Shown here in pieces: positions 17,095 through 25,919 of a stretch of 64,000 nucleotides of DNA; the stretch's first letter is position 1; every line of letters begins with the position of its first letter. The notes under the pieces are model-generated. The model saw only the letters and a program-made list of their open reading frames with translations, searched no databases and had not been told where the DNA came from. This DNA is from Flavobacterium sp. xlx-214. GTDB lineage: Bacteria > Bacteroidota > Bacteroidia > Flavobacteriales > Flavobacteriaceae. The stretch lies in contig NZ_CP059431.1 in NCBI RefSeq assembly GCF_013874595.1, forward strand, positions 2,790,001 through 2,854,000. The letters run 5' to 3'. A program made the position numbers and the translations under genes.

Positions 17095-18873
17095 ATGATT
17101 AAAGTTGAACGCCTTTTTGATGTTGCTTACTATGCACACGAAAAATACAATCTAAATAGTTTATTTTCTACCAAATACAATGGAAAATGGCAAAGTATAT
17201 CTGCAAAAGATTTTATTGAAACCGCTAATCAAATTTCTAAATATTTAATAAGTATAGGCATCGTTCCTGGTGATAAAATTGCTCTTATTACAACTGCTAA
17301 CAGAACAGAATGGAACTTAATGGATCAAGCAGTTTTACAAATTGGCGCGCATACAGTTCCTATCTATCCTACTGTTTCTGATGATGAACTGGTGTATATT
17401 TACAATCATTGCGAAGCAAAAATGTGCTTTTTATCGGACAAAGAACTGTATGATAAAACGCAAAAAGTAGTAAGTAAACTTGAGTTTTTAAAAGAAGTTT
17501 TCTCTTTTGAAAAGATTGAAAATGTAACATCGCTTAGCGAAATAATTGAAGCAGGAAAAAAATTATCAAATGATGCTGAAGTTGATGCTTTACGCAATAA
17601 GGTTCAATCATCTGATATGGCTTCTATTATTTACACTTCGGGCACAACAGGAAAGCCCAAAGGTGTGATGCTTTCTCATAACAACATCATTCAAAACTTT
17701 TTAGGTTGCCAAGACAGAGTGCCTTTAAAATACGGAAAAGACAAAGCATTGAGTTTTTTGCCTTGCTGCCACGTGTATGAACGTATGTTGTTGTATTTAT
17801 ATCAATACGGAGGAATATCGATTTATTTTGCCGAATCAATTGATAAAATTGGCGAAAACGTAAACGAGGTTCAGCCAAATGTAATGTGTGTTGTACCAAG
17901 GTTATTAGAAAAAGTATACGATAGAATCATAGAAAAAGGTAGTAAACTATCTTTTTTTCAGAAGAAAATCTTCTTTTGGGCAATTTCAGTCGCCGAAAAA
18001 TATACAATTGTTGGTGAACAAGGTGCTTTTTATCAATTTCAATTAAAAACAGCAAAAAAATTAGTTTTAAATAAATTGAAAGATGGTTTAGGTGGTCATT
18101 TAGATTTAATTGTTTCTGGATCTGCCCCATTACAGCCTAGACTAGCAAAAATATTTTCTGCCTCAGGTATGTTGGTTATGGAAGGATATGGTTTAACAGA
18201 AACTTCGCCGGTTATCTCTGTAAACTCTATTCTTAGTAACAATTACAAAATTGGGACTATTGGCAAACCTTTAAGCAATGTTGAAGTTAAAATTGCTGCC
18301 GATGGCGAAATTTTAACCAAAAGTCCATGTGTGATGATTGGTTATTATAAAGATGAAGAAAAAACGGCTGCTGTAATTAAAGATGGTTATTTTCATACCG
18401 AAGATATTGGCGAATTAGACAAAGATGGCTTTTTACGAATTACCGATAGAAAAAAAGAAATGTTTAAAACATCGGGTGGTAAATATGTTGCGCCACAGGT
18501 AATTGAAAACGCTATGAAAAGTTCTCGTTTTATTGAGCAAATAATGGTTGTGGGCGAAGGAGAAAAAATGCCAGCCGCTTTTATTCAACCTGATTTTGCT
18601 TATGTAAAAAACTGGGCTAAAGAAAAAGGCATCAATTTTGGATCATCTAACAAAGATTTAGTTGAAAACAAAGAAATTATTTCGGCTATTAAAAAAGAAA
18701 TTGAAAGTGTAAATCCTCAATTTGGTCATTGGGAACAAATTAAACTTTTTGAATTAACTCCTGATATTTGGAGTATTGAAGGTGGTGAATTAACACCAAC
18801 TTTAAAGCTGAAACGAAAACAAATTAAAGAGAAATATCTTGATTTGTATAACAAAATGTACAAACGCGATTAA
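17095..18873 (+). CDS. Long-chain fatty-acid CoA ligase (FAA1/COG1022 type)
   Basis: A 592-residue AMP-forming ligase that activates long-chain fatty acids to acyl-CoA. The phosphate loop is YTSGTTGKPKGVMLSH near residues 178-193. Motif GYGLTETSPV is A5, and IGYYKDEEKTA, FHTEDIGELDKDGF and DRKKEMFKTSGGKYVAPQ form the hinge and linker. The loop KTSGGKYVAPQVIEN is characteristic of the long-chain group rather than of the acetyl/medium-chain enzyme at 2494-4185. I start at the ATG at 17095 (MIKVERLFD). A frame extending to a TTG at 17017 adds 26 hydrophobic, poorly conserved residues. It is transcribed alone and ends in a long palindromic terminator. Confidence 0.9.
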   Translation: MIKVERLFDVAYYAHEKYNLNSLFSTKYNGKWQSISAKDFIETANQISKYLISIGIVPGDKIALITTANRTEWNLMDQAVLQIGAHTVPIYPTVSDDELVYIYNHCEAKMCFLSDKELYDKTQKVVSKLEFLKEVFSFEKIENVTSLSEIIEAGKKLSNDAEVDALRNKVQSSDMASIIYTSGTTGKPKGVMLSHNNIIQNFLGCQDRVPLKYGKDKALSFLPCCHVYERMLLYLYQYGGISIYFAESIDKIGENVNEVQPNVMCVVPRLLEKVYDRIIEKGSKLSFFQKKIFFWAISVAEKYTIVGEQGAFYQFQLKTAKKLVLNKLKDGLGGHLDLIVSGSAPLQPRLAKIFSASGMLVMEGYGLTETSPVISVNSILSNNYKIGTIGKPLSNVEVKIAADGEILTKSPCVMIGYYKDEEKTAAVIKDGYFHTEDIGELDKDGFLRITDRKKEMFKTSGGKYVAPQVIENAMKSSRFIEQIMVVGEGEKMPAAFIQPDFAYVKNWAKEKGINFGSSNKDLVENKEIISAIKKEIESVNPQFGHWEQIKLFELTPDIWSIEGGELTPTLKLKRKQIKEKYLDLYNKMYKRD

Positions 18874-18906
18874 AAAAATCCCGAAGTTTAAACTTCGGGA
18901 TTTTTT
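18873..18906. terminator. Bidirectional terminator, acyl-CoA ligase / dnaB
   Basis: A perfect 17-bp palindrome (left arm 18873-18889, right arm 18890-18906, core TCCCGAAGTTT) with A- and T-tracts on both sides. It serves the convergent genes. Confidence 0.85.
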
Positions 18907-18908
18907 AT

Positions 18909-20444
18909 TTAAAACGGTACATCATTATCGTTGCTAAAATTACTGCTGAAACTGCTTCCAAAAATTTGTTCTCCTGAAGGTAAATCATTTGTGATTTTAT
19001 CATTCATTGCAGAAGGAAATTCATCAAAAGGTGTAGCAAAATCATCTAAATTGTCAAATTTACCAAACTTACCTAAGAATTTTAAGCGAATGTTATCCAA
19101 ACCACCGTTACGGTGCTTTGCAACGATAAATTCTGCCTGACCTTCTGTAGGACTTTGCTCTTCATCATCCCAAACATCAATTTTATAATATTCAGGTCGG
19201 TAAATAAACGATACAATATCGGCATCTTGCTCAATTGCTCCCGATTCACGAAGATCGGATAATAAAGGGCGTTTAGAAGTTCCACGCGTTTCAACAGCAC
19301 GTGAAAGCTGAGAAAGTGCAATTACAGGAATATCCAACTCTTTTGCCAAACCTTTAAGGTTACGAGAAATAGTCGAAATTTCTTGCTCGCGATTTCCTCC
19401 TCCTTTACCATTACCACCAGCTGTCATCAACTGTAAGTAATCGATAATGATTAATTGAATATCGTATTGCGATTTTAATCGGCGTGCCTTTGCACGTAAA
19501 TCGAAAATGGATAAAGATGGTGTATCATCAATAAACAAAGGTGCCTTTTCTAAATCTTTTACTTTTACGTTTAATTGCTCCCACTCGTGTTGTTCTAATT
19601 TACCAGTTCTTAATTTTTCGGAAGATAAACCTGTTTCCGATGATATTAAACGGGTAATTAACTGTACACTCGACATCTCTAACGAGAAAAAAGCAACTCC
19701 TTTATTGGCATCAATAGCAATATTACGTGCCATAGATAATACAAAGGCCGTTTTACCCATACCAGGACGTGCCGCAATAATAATAAGATCGGATGGTTGC
19801 CAACCAGAAGTTAAACCATCTAGTTTATGAAAACCAGTTGGTAAACCTGATAAACCTTCGCGCTTACCAATATCCTCAATACGCTTTTTTGCCTGAGCTA
19901 CTAATGATTGGGCAGTTTCGGTACTTTTTTTGATATTTCCTTGGGTAACATCGTATAATTTAGATTCTGCTTGATCTAGTAATTCAAAAATATCAGACGA
20001 TTCATCGTAGGCATCTTCAATAATTTCGGCTGAAATTTTAATCAAACTGCGTTGAATAAACTTTTGAAGAATAATTCTAGAGTGAAATTCAATGTGAGCA
20101 GAAGAAGCAATTTTTTGCGTTAAGTTGATTAAATAAAAATCACCGCCAGCAATATCTAACTTACCATTTTTACGTAATTGAGTAGAAACGGTTAAAATAT
20201 CAATAGGTTGACTTGCTTTAAAAAGCATTTCAATTGCTTCGTAAATATATCTATGGGCATCTTTATAAAAAGCATCAGGCTTTAAGATGTCAATTGCTTC
20301 ATCAACCCCTTTTTTATCAATCATCATAGCTCCTAAAACAGCTTCTTCTAAATCAACTGCTTGCGGAGGTAATTTCCCTTTTTCAAGGGAAATAATATTT
20401 TGTTTGTCTTTATAATTGGGTTTAAATACCTTTTTTTGTTCCAT
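18909..20444 (-). CDS. dnaB: Replicative DNA helicase DnaB
   Basis: A 511-residue hexameric 5'-to-3' helicase of the replication fork. The N-terminal domain (25-130) begins PPQAVDLEEAVLGAMM, the usual DnaB start. The RecA-like C-terminal domain has Walker A ARPGMGKT at 225-232, Walker B in LIIIDYLQLM, the LSQLSRAVE segment and the arginine finger region near KHRNGGLDNIRLKF. A Ser/Asn-rich tail of about 40 residues follows, typical for Flavobacteria. No intein is present. A TACATTCG box, one base off the -7 consensus, lies at 20449-20456. Confidence 0.97.
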   Translation of the reverse strand: MEQKKVFKPNYKDKQNIISLEKGKLPPQAVDLEEAVLGAMMIDKKGVDEAIDILKPDAFYKDAHRYIYEAIEMLFKASQPIDILTVSTQLRKNGKLDIAGGDFYLINLTQKIASSAHIEFHSRIILQKFIQRSLIKISAEIIEDAYDESSDIFELLDQAESKLYDVTQGNIKKSTETAQSLVAQAKKRIEDIGKREGLSGLPTGFHKLDGLTSGWQPSDLIIIAARPGMGKTAFVLSMARNIAIDANKGVAFFSLEMSSVQLITRLISSETGLSSEKLRTGKLEQHEWEQLNVKVKDLEKAPLFIDDTPSLSIFDLRAKARRLKSQYDIQLIIIDYLQLMTAGGNGKGGGNREQEISTISRNLKGLAKELDIPVIALSQLSRAVETRGTSKRPLLSDLRESGAIEQDADIVSFIYRPEYYKIDVWDDEEQSPTEGQAEFIVAKHRNGGLDNIRLKFLGKFGKFDNLDDFATPFDEFPSAMNDKITNDLPSGEQIFGSSFSSNFSNDNDVPF

Positions 20445-20557
20445 TATGCGAATGTACTTTTTTTAATCAGATTTGGCTAATGAAATTTATTAACTATTCC
20501 TTTTAAGGGTTAAATTATAGTTGTTGATAAGTTACTAAATTATGAAGATATAAGCTA

Positions 20558-20585
20558 AAAAAACCGAACAATTGTTCGGTTTTTT
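20558..20585 (-). terminator. Terminator of accA
   Basis: A perfect 14-bp stem AAAAAACCGAACAA / TTGTTCGGTTTTTT, 20 bases after the accA stop codon. The flanking T-tract is on the minus strand. The symmetry would also stop plus-strand transcription. Confidence 0.8.
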
Positions 20586-20604
20586 ATTAGTATTTAAAAG
20601 CTTG

Positions 20605-21558
20605 TTATTCAGAAAACTCACCCATGTTTGCATATTTTTCAATACGTTCATGAATTAATTTATCTATATTCTTTTTAGCTAAATCAGCATATGTTTTAAC
20701 AATGGTTTCTTTAACTGTGTTAAAAGTTGCTTCACGGTCATAATGAGCACCTCCTAATGGTTCAGGAATTACATCATCAATCAATTTATTTTTTTTCATA
20801 TCAACTGATGTTAATTTTAAAGCATCAGCTGCAATTTCTTTATATTCCCAACTGCGGAACAAAATAGATGAACATGATTCTGGAGAAATAACGGAATACC
20901 AAGTGTTTTCTAACATAAAAACTTTGTCGCCAACTCCAATTCCTAATGCACCACCCGATGCACCTTCACCAACAATAATAACAATAATGGGCACTTTAAT
21001 ACGGAACATTTCAAAAATATTGCGCGCAATAGCTTCTCCCTGTCCACGTTCTTCGGCTTCTAAACCTGGGTATGCACCTGGTGTATCAACAAAAGTTACA
21101 ATAGGAATATTGAATTTTTCTGCCATACGCATTAAACGTAACGCTTTTCTATATCCTTCTGGGTTTGCCATACCAAAATTACGGTATTGACGTGTTTTGG
21201 TATTAGTTCCTTTTTGTTGCCCGATGAACATGAAAGATTGATCACCAATTTTACCTAAACCACCAATCATGGCTTTATCATCTTTAACACCTCTGTCACC
21301 AAAAAGCTCTAAAAAGGTATCACCACAAATTGCTTTAATGTAATCTAATGTATACGGACGATTTGGATGACGTGATAATTGAACACGTTGCCATGCATTT
21401 AAATTACCGTATATTTCTTTTTTAGTTTCTTCTAACTTTTTCTCGATATTTTTACAAGTAGCCGTAACATCAACATTTGATTCTTCACCAATTATTTGAC
21501 ATTTATCTAACTGCTCATTTAATTCTTTTATAGGTAATTCGAAATCTAAATACTCCAT
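20605..21558 (-). CDS. accA: Acetyl-CoA carboxylase carboxyltransferase subunit alpha
   Basis: A 317-residue subunit of the carboxyltransferase component that makes malonyl-CoA, the first committed step of fatty-acid synthesis. The N-terminus [17 protein letters not shown] is the standard one. The carboxyltransferase core includes [18 protein letters not shown], then [28 protein letters not shown] and [15 protein letters not shown]. An in-frame start 30 residues upstream (21648) is rejected, because a perfect -7 box at 21591-21598 lies between it and the ATG at 21558. The gene stands alone, without accD. It starts just downstream of the EamA gene but is expressed from its own promoter. Confidence 0.96.
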   Translation of the reverse strand: MEYLDFELPIKELNEQLDKCQIIGEESNVDVTATCKNIEKKLEETKKEIYGNLNAWQRVQLSRHPNRPYTLDYIKAICGDTFLELFGDRGVKDDKAMIGGLGKIGDQSFMFIGQQKGTNTKTRQYRNFGMANPEGYRKALRLMRMAEKFNIPIVTFVDTPGAYPGLEAEERGQGEAIARNIFEMFRIKVPIIVIIVGEGASGGALGIGVGDKVFMLENTWYSVISPESCSSILFRSWEYKEIAADALKLTSVDMKKNKLIDDVIPEPLGGAHYDREATFNTVKETIVKTYADLAKKNIDKLIHERIEKYANMGEFSE

Positions 21559-21590
21559 AAACCTCGTTGTTTTTGCTTGTTTTGAAGCTA

Positions 21591-21598
21591 CAAATATA
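21591..21598 (-). promoter_or_regulatory. -7 element TATATTTG for accA
   Basis: Exact TAnnTTTG on the minus strand, 32 bases before the accA ATG and just after the EamA stop codon. It fixes the accA start at 21558. Confidence 0.65.
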
Positions 21599-21610
21599 GT
21601 GCTTTTATTA

Positions 21611-22495
21611 TTAGATGTTTGCTTTTTTTCGATTTTTAAAATAGGCATTTAAAGCCACCGTTAACAAAATGATCAAGGCGCCAAAATAAAAGGCGGTTGT
21701 CATTTTTTCTTGATCTTTAAATAAGATAACGGCCAAAATGATACCATAAATAGGCTCTAAATTAATGGTAAGCATTACGGTATAAGGCGATAAGTATTTC
21801 ATGATATCAATAGTTGCTATAAATGGATAAGCCGTACAAATGGTTCCTAAAATACCTATCCACAAATAATCATATCCTTGAAAGTGAAAGTTAGCTGCTG
21901 TAAAACCACCTTGATAAAATAAAAAACAAGCCAGTATAAACAAACCTCCTACCAATTCATAAAAACTTATTACTACGCTATCATATGAATTAGCTAATTT
22001 TCCATTGATAATTGAAAAAGATGCTGATAAAAAAGCTGAAAGTAATGCTACTAAAATCCCCATTTTGTATTGGGTTTCAAACTGAAAAATAAGCAGTAAA
22101 CCTACTACAACCAAACATCCTAAAAACACTTCGTACCAAATCATTTTTCTTTTAAAAAAGATAGGTTCTAAAATAGAAGTAAAAAAGGCACCTGTTGAAA
22201 TACAAGCTAGTGTAATAGAAATATTGGATATTTTTATGGCATAGAAAAAGGTGAGCCAATGAATAGCAATCACAAAACCAAAAATAAAGAATCGAAAAAT
22301 ATCTTTAGGTTTTAATACTAAGCTTTTTTTTGTAAGAAATAAATAGCCTAGAATAACCACAATTGAAATTGCAATACGTGTAAAAACAAGTGGTAATGCA
22401 TTTAATGATATCAACTGACCTAAAATAGCAGTAAACCCCCAAATAAAAACAATTAAATGAAGATGTAATTGAGTTTTAAAATTAACGCTTGGCAT
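21611..22495 (-). CDS. EamA/DMT-superfamily transporter
   Basis: A 294-residue inner-membrane protein with ten predicted helices arranged as two EamA repeats (about residues 8-135 and 148-285). The first helix motif [17 protein letters not shown] and the second-repeat end [20 protein letters not shown] are the normal DMT exporter signatures. Such proteins export amino acids or small metabolites; the substrate cannot be told. Its start overlaps the stop of the LptG-like gene by 14 bases, so it is the third gene of the tgt-lptG-EamA operon. That association is common in Flavobacteriaceae but does not indicate function. Confidence 0.88.
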   Translation of the reverse strand: MPSVNFKTQLHLHLIVFIWGFTAILGQLISLNALPLVFTRIAISIVVILGYLFLTKKSLVLKPKDIFRFFIFGFVIAIHWLTFFYAIKISNISITLACISTGAFFTSILEPIFFKRKMIWYEVFLGCLVVVGLLLIFQFETQYKMGILVALLSAFLSASFSIINGKLANSYDSVVISFYELVGGLFILACFLFYQGGFTAANFHFQGYDYLWIGILGTICTAYPFIATIDIMKYLSPYTVMLTINLEPIYGIILAVILFKDQEKMTTAFYFGALIILLTVALNAYFKNRKKANI

Positions 22496-23555
22496 TATTT
22501 AAAAGATACACTGCAAGTATACCAAAAACAACATTTGGAAACCATACAGCAAATAAAGGATTAATACTTGAGGCTTCGGCTAAAGTACCAAAGATTTTAT
22601 CAAAGAAAATGTAGGTAAAAGCAAGTGCAATTCCTAAAGCTAAATTTACACCCATACCGCCACGCCTTTTCATAGAAGAAACCGCAACAGCAATTATGGT
22701 TAAAATAAAGGCAGAAACAGGTACACTGTACTTTTTATATTTAACTACCAAATAAGCACTGATGTTTGCAGAACCTCGCATTTTTTCTTTCTCAATAAAA
22801 GTGTTTAATTCTTTCAAGGTCATGGTTTCTGCTGCATAGATTGCGGGCGTTAAATCATCAACATCAAAGGGTAGTTTTAATTTTTTTTCGTATTCTTTCT
22901 CTATTTTATCATCGTTTAAACCTACTGTTCTTTTTTGATAATCGTACAGAGTATAATCTTTAGTACTATCGTTAAAAACAATTCGTTCTGCACTTACTTT
23001 AGAAACCAACTTTAATTTATCAAACTTTTCTAACGTAAATTTATAGCCTGTTTTAGTATCGTAACTAAAATTGCTTACGTAGATAAATTCGTTTTTATTG
23101 ATTTGTTTGAAAACGTTTTGAGTTTCGCGAACTTCTTTTCGTTTTAAATATTTGTACCTAAAATCGTTATAACCTAAACTTGCTTTTGGTACAATGAAAA
23201 CTCCCATTATTAAAGCAAAAATAGATATGAATGTTGCTCCAACGATATACGGACGCAAAAAACGCATGTACGAAATACCTGAACTTAAAATGGCAACAAT
23301 TTCGGTATTACTTGCTAATTTTGATGTAAACCATATAATTGATATAAACAAAAATATAGGAAACAACATATTGGCAAAGTATATGGTGAAATTGCCGTAG
23401 TACTTTAAAACATCGCTTAAAGGAATATCGTTTTCTAAAATTTTATTGATTTTTTCAGCAATATCAATCACAATACCAATAGGCACAAATAGTAAGATCA
23501 TTACAAAGAATGTTCCTAAGTAGCGTTTTAATATGTACCAATCGATGATTTTCAT
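22482..23555 (-). CDS. LptF/LptG-family permease (LptG-like)
   Basis: A 357-residue YjgP/YjgQ-family membrane protein. This family forms the transmembrane part of the LptB2FG transporter, which extracts lipopolysaccharide from the inner membrane. Three helices are at the N-terminus (residues 12-120), beginning IDWYILKRYLGTFF. A periplasmic beta-jellyroll region of about 150 residues follows, and then three C-terminal helices (250-355) with VPVSAFILTIIAVAVSS and MGVNLALGIALAFTYIF. It starts ten bases after tgt and overlaps EamA. A second, longer family member at 25912-27363 could be its heterodimer partner, as with LptF and LptG of other bacteria. Confidence 0.88.
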   Translation of the reverse strand: MKIIDWYILKRYLGTFFVMILLFVPIGIVIDIAEKINKILENDIPLSDVLKYYGNFTIYFANMLFPIFLFISIIWFTSKLASNTEIVAILSSGISYMRFLRPYIVGATFISIFALIMGVFIVPKASLGYNDFRYKYLKRKEVRETQNVFKQINKNEFIYVSNFSYDTKTGYKFTLEKFDKLKLVSKVSAERIVFNDSTKDYTLYDYQKRTVGLNDDKIEKEYEKKLKLPFDVDDLTPAIYAAETMTLKELNTFIEKEKMRGSANISAYLVVKYKKYSVPVSAFILTIIAVAVSSMKRRGGMGVNLALGIALAFTYIFFDKIFGTLAEASSINPLFAVWFPNVVFGILAVYLLNNAKR

Positions 23556-23565
23556 ACAGCAGTAA

Positions 23566-24696
23566 TTATAAACGTGTAGCCATTTGTTTTACCATTTTTT
23601 CTTTCCAAGTGTAGAACGTACCTGCTAAAATTTGTTTTCTAGCCTCGCGTACCAACCACATGTAAAACCCTAAGTTATGAATGGTTGCAATTTGTTTTCC
23701 TAAATATTCATTTGCAACAAATAAATGACGTAAGTAAGCTTTAGAATAGTCCGTATCAACCCAAGTAATTCCCATTGGATCAATTGGAGAAAAATCATCT
23801 TCCCACTTTTTATTCTTGATGTTGATAAAACCTTCTGATGTAAACAACATACCGTTACGTGCATTTCTAGTAGGCATCACGCAATCAAACATATCAATAC
23901 CCAACGCAATATTTTCAAGTATATTAATAGGCGTACCAACTCCCATTAAATATCGAGGTTTGTCTTTTGGAAGGATGTTGGTTACAATTTCACACATTTC
24001 GTACATTTCCTCAGCTGGTTCACCAACCGATAATCCGCCAATTGCATTACCAACAGCCCCTGCATTTGCAATGTATTCCGCCGATTGTGCACGTAAATCC
24101 TTAAAGGTAGATCCTTGTACAATAGGAAAAAAGGCTTGATCGTAACCGTATTTTGTCGGAACTTTTTCAAGATGATCAATACAACGATCTAACCAACGAT
24201 GTGTCATATGCATAGAACGTTTTGCATAACGATAATCACAAGGATAAGGCGTACACTCATCAAATGCCATGATAATATCAGCACCAATGGTTCGTTGAAT
24301 TTCCATTACATTTTCTGGTGAGAAAAAGTGGTACGATCCATCAATGTGTGATTTGAATTTCACACCTTCTTCTTTAATTTTTCTTCTACCAGATAATGAA
24401 TACACTTGAAAACCACCAGAATCGGTTAAAATATTACGATCCCAGTTCATAAATTTATGCAAACCACCTGCTTTTTCTAAAATTTCGGTTTTAGGACGAA
24501 GGTATAAATGGTATGTATTTCCTAAAATAATATCAGGATTAATATCGTCTTTCAATTCGCGTTGATGCACTCCTTTTACAGAAGCTACCGTACCAACAGG
24601 CATAAAAATTGGGGTTTCAATAGTACCATGATCTGTTGTAATAACACCAGCACGTGCTTTTGAATGTATATCAGTGTGAAGTAAATCGAATTTCAT
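23566..24696 (-). CDS. tgt: tRNA-guanine transglycosylase
   Basis: A 376-residue enzyme that replaces guanine-34 in GUN-anticodon tRNAs by preQ1 for queuosine synthesis. It has the TIM-barrel signatures TPIFMPVGT, DSGGFQVYSL (catalytic Asp), MAFDECTPYPC, GGLSVGEP, YLMGVGTP and FDCVMPTRNARNG, in which the Asp is the expected nucleophile. The structural zinc site is not canonical. The three cysteine ligands that should precede YSKAYLRHL are replaced by G309, T311 and D314, although the histidine ligand (H340 in TIHNLGFY) and the rest of the fold align exactly. There is no cysteine after the FDC motif. It heads the tgt-lptG-EamA operon behind its own -7 box. Confidence 0.95.
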   Translation of the reverse strand: MKFDLLHTDIHSKARAGVITTDHGTIETPIFMPVGTVASVKGVHQRELKDDINPDIILGNTYHLYLRPKTEILEKAGGLHKFMNWDRNILTDSGGFQVYSLSGRRKIKEEGVKFKSHIDGSYHFFSPENVMEIQRTIGADIIMAFDECTPYPCDYRYAKRSMHMTHRWLDRCIDHLEKVPTKYGYDQAFFPIVQGSTFKDLRAQSAEYIANAGAVGNAIGGLSVGEPAEEMYEMCEIVTNILPKDKPRYLMGVGTPINILENIALGIDMFDCVMPTRNARNGMLFTSEGFINIKNKKWEDDFSPIDPMGITWVDTDYSKAYLRHLFVANEYLGKQIATIHNLGFYMWLVREARKQILAGTFYTWKEKMVKQMATRL

Positions 24697-24715
24697 ATGT
24701 TTTGTTTACAATCTG

Positions 24716-24723
24716 CAAATATA
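24716..24723 (-). promoter_or_regulatory. -7 element TATATTTG for the tgt operon
   Basis: Exact TAnnTTTG on the minus strand, 19 bases before the tgt ATG. A TTG lies about 25 bases further upstream, slightly beyond the ideal spacing. Confidence 0.6.
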
Positions 24724-24779
24724 ATAGGAAAAAAGCTTTTAATAAAAACAACAGCTCTATCTAAAAATCATCTATCTAA

Positions 24780-25919
24780 TTAAAAATGAACGTAATCTGT
24801 AATTTCCAATCCGTAACCTACCATTCCAACTCGTTTACTTTGTTGAGAATTGGTCATTAATTTAATTTTAGAAATATTTAATTCGTGCAAAATTTGTGCG
24901 CCAATACCAAAATCTTTGGTGTCTAATTGTACTTTTGGTGCAGAAACAGTTTCATTTAAGTTTTCGGCTTGTAAATTCTTTAAAACTTCTAAACGATCAA
25001 GTAAATCTGAAGTCGAATTTTCTTGATTAATAAAAATAATAGCTCCTTTGCCTTCTTTATTAATTGCTTCAAACATCAAATCTAACTTTTCATCAGCAGA
25101 ATTGTTTGTAATAATTTGCAAAATATCGTTATTAACGTGAGACGAATTGATTCTTGTTAAAACAGCGTCGCCAGCATTCCAAGTTCCTTTTGTTAAGGCT
25201 AAATGAATTTGCTTGTTGGTAACTTGTAAAAAAGCACGTAAACGATAAGAACCAAATCTAGTTTGAATTTCAAAATCTTCTTTTTTCTGAATCAAACTAT
25301 CATGTTTCATTCGATAAGCTACTAAATCTTCTATTGAAATTAATTTTAGATCGAATTTTTTTGCTACTTCTACCAATTCTGGTAAACGAGCCATTGAACC
25401 ATCTTCATTTAAAATTTCAACAAGAATACCAGCTGGTTTAAATCCTGCTAAACGAGCCAAATCAACAGCAGCTTCTGTATGACCTGTTCTTCTTAAAACG
25501 CCTCCTTCTTTTGCAATTAAAGGAAAAATATGACCTGGACGACCTAAATCTTCTGGTTTTGTATCTTCTTTTACTAAAAACTCAATTGTTTTAGATCGAT
25601 CTTGAGCAGAGATGCCCGTAGTACAACCGTGACCAATTAAATCAACCGAAACGGTAAAAGCAGTTTCATGCAACACCGTATTGTTGGTTACCATTGGATG
25701 TAAATTTAATTCTTTGCATCGTTTTTGAGTTAACGGTGCACAAATTAAACCACGCCCATGTGTTGCCATAAAATTGATCATTTCTGGAGTTACTTTTTCT
25801 GCTGCTGCAATAAAATCTCCTTCATTTTCACGATCTTCATCATCAACTACAACCACCACTTTTCCTTGACGAATATCTTCTATTGCTTCTTCTATTGTAT
25901 TTAATTTTATATCAGACAT
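24780..25919 (-). CDS. ribB: RibBA-type protein: active DHBP synthase with degenerate GTP cyclohydrolase II domain
   Basis: 379 residues in two domains. The N-terminal domain (1-205) is 3,4-dihydroxy-2-butanone-4-phosphate synthase of riboflavin synthesis. It has the acidic metal motif [10 protein letters not shown] (26-35), THGRGLIC, the [13 protein letters not shown] loop and [14 protein letters not shown], all intact. The C-terminal domain (206-379) is of GTP cyclohydrolase II type and keeps the final DFGIGAQIL and GYGLEI blocks. But it has no cysteine at all after C99, so the C-x10-C-x-C zinc site is missing, and the GRGIGL loop is replaced by a Gln/Asn-Ser-Thr segment. It should not hydrolyse GTP. 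The gene overlaps the upstream lptF-like gene by eight bases and is last in the dgkA-ftsK operon. Confidence 0.93.
   Translation of the reverse strand: MSDIKLNTIEEAIEDIRQGKVVVVVDDEDRENEGDFIAAAEKVTPEMINFMATHGRGLICAPLTQKRCKELNLHPMVTNNTVLHETAFTVSVDLIGHGCTTGISAQDRSKTIEFLVKEDTKPEDLGRPGHIFPLIAKEGGVLRRTGHTEAAVDLARLAGFKPAGILVEILNEDGSMARLPELVEVAKKFDLKLISIEDLVAYRMKHDSLIQKKEDFEIQTRFGSYRLRAFLQVTNKQIHLALTKGTWNAGDAVLTRINSSHVNNDILQIITNNSADEKLDLMFEAINKEGKGAIIFINQENSTSDLLDRLEVLKNLQAENLNETVSAPKVQLDTKDFGIGAQILHELNISKIKLMTNSQQSKRVGMVGYGLEITDYVHF

Noticed and set aside
19507..19830. Long open frame antisense to dnaB
   Set aside because: It is a shadow of the dnaB coding sequence with low-complexity codons and no promoter or terminator; similar shadows occur opposite accA, tgt, ftsK and mutS2.
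21559..21648. 30-residue N-terminal extension of AccA overlapping the EamA gene
   Set aside because: AccA proteins start at MEYLDFELP, and a perfect -7 box lies inside the would-be extension.
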